From positions 1 through 33,039 of the IMG/VR virus record IMGVR_UViG_3300042562_001789: DNA of 33,039 bases. One strand, given 5' to 3'. Below, one piece after another: positions 29,065-33,039 of this stretch. Position 1 is the first letter of the stretch; each line of letters begins with the position of its first letter. Below the pieces are notes generated by a model. That model saw only the letters and a list, made by a program, of their open reading frames with translations. It was not told the origin of the DNA and did no database searches. The position numbers were made by a program, and so were the translations under genes. The DNA is from a virus.

Positions 29065-29241
29065 TTAATTTTTATCTACTTCTTTAGCTCTTTTAGTACC
29101 TAATGATATCGGTAATAAGGCCCAACCAAATACCCATGCTACTAAAAACCCTTGTAAATTAATTCCAGCTTTTTGATACATGTCCATACCTATGACATAT
29201 AAAGTACTGAAAACCCAGTATAAAAATAATAAATTATCCAT
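29065..29241 (-). CDS. 58-residue membrane protein
   Basis: MDNLLFLYWVFSTLYVIG is a first membrane span; a second follows (NLQGFLVAWVFGWALLPISL) before a lysine-rich tail (TKRAKEVDKN). Two-span inner-membrane protein. Spacing to neighbours (3 and 5 bases) supports it. Unknown function. Confidence 0.65.
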   Translation of the reverse strand: MDNLLFLYWVFSTLYVIGMDMYQKAGINLQGFLVAWVFGWALLPISLGTKRAKEVDKN

Positions 29242-29246
29242 AATTT

Positions 29247-29714
29247 TTAATTGTTAATAAGAACAAACATTCTTTTTTTATTTGATGGTTTTTTAAATAA
29301 ATCAGCAAATCTATCATTGAAACTCTCTGATTCAGAATTATCTATTATTACAACTGAATGATTAACATAATCATCTTCATCTACCACATCTAAATCTTTA
29401 ATTGGAGTTAGATAGCAATCATAATCAGCTATTTCAGTAAAAATAAAACAATCACCTTTATGTTGATATTTCCATTCACCAATTTGACTATTCAAACCCT
29501 TACCTATTGGTATTGTATTATCGTAATCAACATCATGTTCACTTAAATCTGGCAATACTAATAACATATCACATTCAAGCATTGGTTTATGGGAATAAGA
29601 CCCACCTTTAAATTCAACTAACTCAATATCAAATTTAGAAAGTCTAACCCTGACGGCCATTAGGTCATCAGGGTTTACCTTATTAGATTTGGCTAAATAT
29701 ATCTTAGTTTTCAT
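29247..29714 (-). CDS. Hypothetical protein
   Basis: 155 residues from the ATG at 29714 (MKTKIYLAKSNKVNPDDLM). The frame is open to 29765 but that would overlap the upstream gene by over 60 bases; 29714 overlaps by 11. Pattern KIYLAKSN..., CDMLLVLPDLSE, IPIGKGLNSQIGEW looks like a Rossmann-like small-domain fold akin to nucleoside 2-deoxyribosyltransferase-type proteins, which begin IYLA; the needed catalytic residues are not certain. Treat as unknown. Confidence 0.6.
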   Translation of the reverse strand: MKTKIYLAKSNKVNPDDLMAVRVRLSKFDIELVEFKGGSYSHKPMLECDMLLVLPDLSEHDVDYDNTIPIGKGLNSQIGEWKYQHKGDCFIFTEIADYDCYLTPIKDLDVVDEDDYVNHSVVIIDNSESESFNDRFADLFKKPSNKKRMFVLINN

Positions 29715-30036
29715 TTTCAGATACGAACCATTCGTTTTTAATTTCATTGGCAACTTCCAATTCAATAGCTTTCAACTTAATTTCCATCTTAGTGTCGTGC
29801 AATTCATTCATCCATCTTGATGCATCAAAATCTTTGCTACCTGGACGTAAACTGTATGTGTTGTCTGGTGCCAAATCAGTTAAACTAGTTAACTTATTGT
29901 TTAATTTTGAAAGCTCACGTTTCAATGTATTGATAAATGTATCAACTTCTAAGATTGTGTCTTCAGCTAATTGTTTAGCTCTTGTTTCTTTAATTGTATT
30001 ATCAGAAGCTGATAACATGTTTACAAATTTACTCAT
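29704..30036 (-). CDS. Hypothetical helical protein
   Basis: 110 residues, helical throughout, with coiled-coil potential at 25-55 (FINTLKRELSKLNNKLTSL) and a DFDASRWMNELHDTKMEIKLKAIE segment. Similar small helical proteins are common in large phages; family unknown. First gene of its unit, with promoter 30071-30102. Confidence 0.6.
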   Translation of the reverse strand: MSKFVNMLSASDNTIKETRAKQLAEDTILEVDTFINTLKRELSKLNNKLTSLTDLAPDNTYSLRPGSKDFDASRWMNELHDTKMEIKLKAIELEVANEIKNEWFVSENEN

Positions 30037-30070
30037 AGTTTATTATTTTAATTATTAATTAATCAGGATG

Positions 30071-30102
30071 CAAATATAATATTTTTTTTTTAATTACGCA
30101 AC
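30071..30102 (-). promoter_or_regulatory. Strong Bacteroidota-type promoter
   Basis: On minus: A-tract, GTTGC (30102-30098), 19 bases, TATATTTG (30078-30071). Nearly identical over 36 bases to the promoter at 31068-31099. Confidence 0.8.
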
Positions 30103-30108
30103 TTTTTT

Positions 30109-31032
30109 TTAATTATTTAATGATATTTCAAAATCAGATGGTATTTTTAATGTTTTACACGCTTTACCATCTAGATACTTTTGCCAAGCATAAGTTATAT
30201 TTTGTAATAATTCCAAATTACCTATTTTATAATTCTTATCAATCTTAGAACGAATTATTTTATTTCTAAGTGCATTGATTGGTGAATTACCATCTAAGTT
30301 AGCACCACTACATAATTTTTCCATAAAATCAAAACCTTTTTCTTGATTTATCTCAGTTAATAAGTAATAAAAACCACAAACTAATGATGGTGTCATTATT
30401 GCTCTATTTTGTGATGCTAATTTACCATAGAATCTAATTGATTCTTGTATTTTATCAGCATCATAATCATAATAATATTGTAATGCATCACTATTGGATA
30501 GTGTTCTAATTGATGCCCTGTTTTCACTATATTTACCATTATTAAAGGCATATATAAATTTAACTACCGCAGCAGCTTGTGTTGCATTAGATATATTATC
30601 AATGCTAAATACATCAGAACCTGAACGTTTTTTACCAGAATCTATCGACTTAAAAACATCAGCACCAAGACCAGTTATAACAAAAAATGCAAGTGAACGA
30701 CCACTCTCAACGATTAAGTGTAACCTGTGTTGACCATCAATCATTAATCCATTTTCATCAAACCTAATAGGGTCAGCGTTAAACACCCAATTACCATTAT
30801 TTAATTCTCTAATTAAAAAATCAACGTGCGCTTTTGAAAGTGGTCGATTTGCTAAATTATAATCATTTAATAATTTCTTAGCTAATCCAGGTGTAAATAT
30901 TACCACTCTAGTTTCCACATTCAAATCACCAAATGTTACTTTACCAGTTTTAGAATTTGGTATTGCAAAGGTGTCTAAAACTTCATTAATTACTGTTAAA
31001 TTATTAACAGCATTTTCATTTACATTTATCAT
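30109..31032 (-). CDS. ParB-like DGQHR-motif phage protein
   Basis: 307 residues. The N-terminal half holds NRPLSKAHVDFLIRELNNGN, WVFNADPIRFDENG and LMIDGQHRLHLIVESG: the ParB/sulfiredoxin-like fold with the DGQHR phosphate-binding motif, as seen in DndB/DGQHR-domain and phage ParB-like nuclease proteins. The C-terminal half is helical and conserved in this phage family only by general look. May bind DNA or nucleotides; no HTH seen. Own strong promoter at 31068-31099 and a leader of about 35 bases. Confidence 0.75.
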   Translation of the reverse strand: MINVNENAVNNLTVINEVLDTFAIPNSKTGKVTFGDLNVETRVVIFTPGLAKKLLNDYNLANRPLSKAHVDFLIRELNNGNWVFNADPIRFDENGLMIDGQHRLHLIVESGRSLAFFVITGLGADVFKSIDSGKKRSGSDVFSIDNISNATQAAAVVKFIYAFNNGKYSENRASIRTLSNSDALQYYYDYDADKIQESIRFYGKLASQNRAIMTPSLVCGFYYLLTEINQEKGFDFMEKLCSGANLDGNSPINALRNKIIRSKIDKNYKIGNLELLQNITYAWQKYLDGKACKTLKIPSDFEISLNN

Positions 31033-31067
31033 ATTACTTTTTTTTATTAAAAATTTATTTATTTTTA

Positions 31068-31099
31068 CAAATATAATATCTTTTTTTTAATTACGCAAC
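31068..31099 (-). promoter_or_regulatory. Strong Bacteroidota-type promoter
   Basis: On minus: A-tract, GTTGC (31099-31095), 19 bases, TATATTTG (31075-31068). Confidence 0.8.
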
Positions 31100-31125
31100 T
31101 TTTTTTAAACTTTTTTTGATTTTAG

Positions 31126-31198
31126 TTGAGATAAGGGGGTTCGAACCCCATGCTTACACCCGTCTAGGTGGCGTTCTAACCAATTAAACTATATCCCA
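31126..31198 (-). tRNA. tRNA with six-base anticodon loop, identity unclear
   Basis: Acceptor TGGGATA/TATCTCA, D-arm GTTTAATTGGTTAGAAC, variable AAGCA and T-arm GGGG-TTCGAAC-CCCC are good. The anticodon stem CACC/GGTG closes only six bases (TAGACG), one short of normal. Amino acid cannot be assigned. Confidence 0.6.
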
Positions 31199-31211
31199 AT
31201 TTGTCGATGTT

Positions 31212-31314
31212 AAGGGACTCGAACCCTTGAGCGGATGCCTCCTATTGTGTTACCTATTATTTAACGTGGACTCGAACCACACAGCCACCAAGACCAAATC
31301 CGAATCGAACGGAA
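31212..31314 (-). pseudogene. Three orphan T-arm hairpins (tRNA remnants)
   Basis: T-arms with TTCGAGT/TTCGATT loops at 31212-31228, 31265-31281 and 31298-31314, spaced 35-53 bases, too close for full tRNAs. Only the first has a partial matching acceptor strand (CCACGTT/AACATCG). Reads as decayed, deleted tRNA genes. Confidence 0.5.
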
Positions 31315-31335
31315 TACTCGCCAACAACACCGTTG

Positions 31336-31478
31336 TGGAGGATACAGGACTCGAACCTGTGGCCATGGGGTTGTCCCCACATCTATTTATCAGGCTAATT
31401 CATTGTACTTCTGAATCTCAAACACCCTATCTTCAATGGTAACTATAGTTACTACTCTACCAACTGAGCTAATCCCCC
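31336..31478 (-). tRNA. tRNA interrupted by about 70 bases
   Basis: Good acceptor GGGGGAT/ATCCTCC, D-arm GCTCAGTTGGTAGAGT with T8 and A9, T-arm ACAGG-TTCGAGT-CCTGT and A73, so both ends belong to one tRNA, but total length is 143. In place of one anticodon arm there are a perfect palindrome GTAACTATAGTTAC, a CATTG...CAATG inverted repeat and a TGGGG-ACAA-CCCCA hairpin. Shares short words in order with the element at 18054-18203. Insert or intron; anticodon not assignable. Confidence 0.55.
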
Positions 31479-31522
31479 AAATAAGATTTTTGTAATTACC
31501 TGGAATCTTATAACCAGTTATG

Positions 31523-31596
31523 TGGAGCTAGGGGTGTATGATACCCCATCTCCGCATTGCAAGTGCGGTGTGTTAGCCAGTTGTCACCATAGCCCC
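31523..31596 (-). tRNA. tRNA-Ala(TGC)
   Basis: Acceptor GGGGCTA/TAGCTCC, D-arm GTG...CAC, anticodon arm CCGCA-CTTGCAA-TGCGG. T-arm GGGGT-ATCATAC-ACCCC lacks the usual TTCGA loop. The acceptor has G3-T70, the alanine identity pair. Confidence 0.82.
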
Positions 31597-31639
31597 AAAA
31601 TTAAGATTTTTAATAGTACCATAGAATCTTTTAACTATG

Positions 31640-31715
31640 TGGCGGACGTGACGGGAGTTGAACCCGCTCCGAACTGCGTGACAGGCAGACATCTTAACCG
31701 TTTGACCTCACATCC
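31640..31715 (-). tRNA. tRNA-Asp(GTC), CCA encoded
   Basis: Acceptor GGATGTG/CACGTCC, anticodon arm TCTGC-CTGTCAC-GCAGT, variable TCGGA, T-arm GCGGG-TTCAACT-CCCGT, discriminator G (aspartate feature) then CCA. Confidence 0.9.
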
Positions 31716-31781
31716 AAAGTTACTTTTTCTTTCTCAGCTATTCAGCGTCTAGGAAATATAAAAGTATAAAACCCTACATCG

Positions 31782-31851
31782 TTGTGAGTATGGGACTCGA
31801 ACCCATATCAACCGCTCACTGCGGCCATCCTGACCATTAGACGAACTCACT
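31782..31851 (-). tRNA. tRNA-like, five-base anticodon loop, possibly His
   Basis: Acceptor AGTGAGT/ACTCACA, D-arm GTCT...GGAT and T-arm ATGGG-TTCGAGT-CCCAT are good. Anticodon stem GCCGC/GCGGT closes AGTGA; reading it as a seven-base loop gives GTG (His) but with A at position 33. Acceptor also resembles bacterial tRNA-His. Confidence 0.5.
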
Positions 31852-31922
31852 AAACCAACTTTATCTGACTGCAATCATCAATCATTGGCTCTCTTGCAAG
31901 TATTGCAGTACTTGCTTGATAG

Positions 31923-31994
31923 TACTGATACGGAGAATCGAACTCCGATTTTATGGTTGAAAACCATATGTCCTAACCGTTAGACGATACCAGC
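31923..31994 (-). tRNA. tRNA-Glu(TTC)
   Basis: Acceptor GCTGGTA/TATCAGT, D-arm GTCTAACGGTTAGGAC, anticodon arm TATGG-TTTTCAA-CCATA, T-arm CGGAG-TTCGATT-CTCCG, A73. Confidence 0.92.
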
Positions 31995-31997
31995 ATT

Positions 31998-32074
31998 TGG
32001 TGGGAACAGTGGGACTCGAACCCACGACACCTAGAGCTTCAATCTAGTGCTACTACCAACTGAGCTACATTCCC
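31998..32074 (-). tRNA. tRNA-Phe(GAA), CCA encoded
   Basis: Acceptor GGGAATG/TGTTCCC, D-arm GCTCAGTTGGTAGTAGC, anticodon arm CTAGA-TTGAAGC-TCTAG, T-arm GTGGG-TTCGAGT-CCCAC, A73 then CCA. First tRNA of array 2. Confidence 0.93.
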
Positions 32075-32086
32075 ATTTTACTTTTA

Positions 32087-32094
32087 CAAAGATA
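32087..32094 (-). promoter_or_regulatory. Possible -7 box for tRNA array 2
   Basis: TATCTTTG on minus, 13 bases before the 5' end of tRNA-Phe. No good -33 element at the usual spacing. Confidence 0.45.
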
Positions 32095-32194
32095 CAAACT
32101 TTTTTCCATTATTCCTAATTTATTTGTATTTTATTTTTTACTCTAATATTTCAAAGAACGTGAAACCGATGTTTCTGTTATTATTATAAACAAA

Positions 32195-32224
32195 AAAAGC
32201 TCTGATTTTTAGGTCAGAGCTTTT
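32195..32224 (-). terminator. Intrinsic terminator of the 29-residue ORF
   Basis: AAAAGCTCTGA/TCAGAGCTTTT, eleven pairs, T run on minus, 24 bases after the stop at 32248. Confidence 0.85.
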
Positions 32225-32247
32225 ATCAATTATGTTAAACAATTACG

Positions 32248-32337
32248 TTAACTTATGACAATAGTTGACCTCCCCAAGCTTTCATCCGCCTCGGCTGCAA
32301 AAAATGCAAAATCAAATATGTTAGTTAATGTTCTCAT
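32248..32337 (-). CDS. 29-residue protein in its own promoter-terminator unit
   Basis: MRTLTNIFDFAFFAAEADES... ending RSTIVIS: a short hydrophobic, phenylalanine/alanine-rich stretch then acidic and polar. Strong promoter at 32372-32403, about 30-base leader and an 11-pair terminator. The unit parallels 20101-20205, sharing MRT and the promoter but not the rest of the protein. Alternatively the transcript is a small RNA and the ORF incidental. Confidence 0.5.
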   Translation of the reverse strand: MRTLTNIFDFAFFAAEADESLGRSTIVIS

Positions 32338-32371
32338 TGTGTTTTTTATTCGTGTTCTAATTAAATATATA

Positions 32372-32403
32372 CAAATATACTAAAAGTTTTTTTATTTGTC
32401 AAG
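32372..32403 (-). promoter_or_regulatory. Strong Bacteroidota-type promoter
   Basis: On minus: CTTGA (32403-32399), 19 bases, TATATTTG (32379-32372), with AAACTTTTAGTATATTTG as at 20250. A-rich tract upstream. Confidence 0.8.
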
Positions 32404-32421
32404 TTTTTTTAAAACTTTTTT

Positions 32422-33039
32422 TTATTTTCTTATTTTACCTAGGAAATCCTTAGCATTATTAATACCTATAGCGTTTACTATTTGTCTTAAAAAAGTTTGT
32501 CTACTTTCAGTATTACTTTCTTTATACTGATTTATAAGATTAACAACTTCTTGCTCTTTATCTCTAGATAATTTTGTTTTATAATCAGCAACATCTGATA
32601 TACTCATGTAATAGTAACCATCAATTAATTCAGCACTATCTAAAATTTCATTTGTTGACCTAACTCTTACATCAGCATATGAACCTCCAGCTTTTGATGG
32701 GTCCCAAATAGTAAAAGCTTCAATTGAACCGTCTGATGTTGGTCTATATATACCACCATTTTTTAATTCTTCCTGTAGTCCAGCATTTATCCAAAGTTGC
32801 TCATCTGGTATCACTATATCTAAATCACCAATAGTACCACTTAATCCAAATGCGTCTCTTAATTTAGGGTACAAATATAATCTAGCTGACCCAGCAATGA
32901 AGTACGATTTATTATTGGGTACTATACCAAATTTTTTAAAAATTAATTCATCAGCTCTACTTAATAATGTATTTAAACCACTAGTGTCAACTTCATTTAC
33001 TAAATCCTCACTTACGTTTTTCCAAAATTCTTTTAAAAA
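32422..33039 (-). CDS. Nucleotidyltransferase-fold protein, N-terminus cut by window edge
   Basis: The frame is open from the window edge to the stop at 32422, showing 205 residues without an ATG; the real start is beyond the edge. Pol-beta-type nucleotidyltransferase signature: YFIAGSARLYLYPKL, then TIGDLDIVIP with the metal-binding D-x-D, and YADVRVRS as the likely third acidic strand. Followed by a helical C-terminal domain (YKTKLSRDKEQEVVNLINQY). Family transfers nucleotides to nucleic acids, proteins or drugs; substrate cannot be told. A TATATTTG word at 32873 lies inside the coding frame and lacks -33, so is not a promoter. Confidence 0.75.
   Translation of the reverse strand, partial: FLKEFWKNVSEDLVNEVDTSGLNTLLSRADELIFKKFGIVPNNKSYFIAGSARLYLYPKLRDAFGLSGTIGDLDIVIPDEQLWINAGLQEELKNGGIYRPTSDGSIEAFTIWDPSKAGGSYADVRVRSTNEILDSAELIDGYYYMSISDVADYKTKLSRDKEQEVVNLINQYKESNTESRQTFLRQIVNAIGINNAKDFLGKIRK

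Noticed and set aside
31227-31752. Two plus-strand ORFs of 71 and 76 codons
   Set aside because: They are antisense translations of tRNA-Ala, tRNA-Asp and the interrupted tRNA.
32866-32880. TATATTTG box at 32873 as a promoter with gene start at 32874
   Set aside because: The frame continues upstream to the window edge with GSARLYLYPKL, part of the nucleotidyltransferase signature; the supposed start is TTG and no -33 is at the right spacing.
1-33039. CRISPR array, insertion sequence or integrase/attachment site
   Set aside because: No regularly spaced direct repeats, transposase or integrase motif seen; only the homing endonuclease is a mobile-type gene.

Overview
The window is AT-rich, gene-dense DNA that reads as part of a large tailed phage (jumbo-like) infecting a member of the Bacteroidota, probably a flavobacterium. 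The phage reading rests on three endolysin-type genes, two tRNA arrays, a GIY-YIG homing endonuclease between tRNAs, a T5 A1-like protein, a ParB-like DGQHR protein and many short overlapping genes of unknown function. The host reading rests on promoters: at least 15 sites have the Bacteroidota -7 box TAnnTTTG, nearly always with a TTG-type -33 element exactly 19 bases away, and the phage sigma factor starts like Bacteroidota RpoD (MRQLKI). Almost everything is on the minus strand; only a lysozyme gene and a 48-residue basic protein are on plus.

Layout by coordinate. 1-3.3 kb: small unknown and membrane proteins; the first two share a 16-base upstream repeat. 3.4-8.7 kb: RNA/translation block with an RpoD-like sigma factor, SmpB, and an RNase R split into an RNB gene and an S1 gene by an opposite-strand lysozyme. 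8.8-10 kb: lysis genes (YkuD-like, GH19). 10-11.3 kb: candidate RNA-repair pair (HAD 'Swiss army knife' phosphatase and 2H phosphodiesterase). 11.3-17.5 kb: A1-like HTH-metallophosphoesterase, ECF-type sigma factor, HAD, second metallophosphoesterase, YqeY-like protein and small genes. 17.5-20.5 kb: tRNA array 1 (Lys x3, Gly x2, Thr, Tyr, Gln, Pro x2, Met and odd forms) with the homing endonuclease. 20.5-22.2 kb: noncoding stretch, UVR-motif protein and tiny membrane proteins. 22.2-28.1 kb: a six-gene envelope operon. 28.3-31 kb: unknown genes and a ParB-like protein. 31.1-32.1 kb: tRNA array 2 (Ala, Asp, Glu, Phe plus degenerate or interrupted tRNAs). 32.2-33 kb: a tiny promoter-ORF-terminator unit and a truncated nucleotidyltransferase.

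Three groups look like systems. (1) The envelope operon encodes a cytoplasmic ABC ATPase, an inner-membrane permease, a membrane-anchored NMT1/SsuA-like binding protein fused to an OmpA peptidoglycan-binding domain, a small outer-membrane barrel and two coiled-coil proteins: on paper a trans-envelope import or signalling machine. (2) SmpB plus a split RNase R matches the trans-translation/non-stop mRNA decay pathway; an aberrant 150-nt tRNA-like RNA at 18054-18203 is the only tmRNA-like candidate, but it lacks a recognisable tag. (3) A 2H phosphodiesterase and a HAD-SAK phosphatase beside large tRNA arrays suggest repair of cleaved tRNA.

Several genes appear to be transcribed with no leader: the -7 box ends 4-5 bases before ATG in five cases. 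Two tiny ORFs near the tRNA arrays share an almost identical promoter and each has its own terminator.
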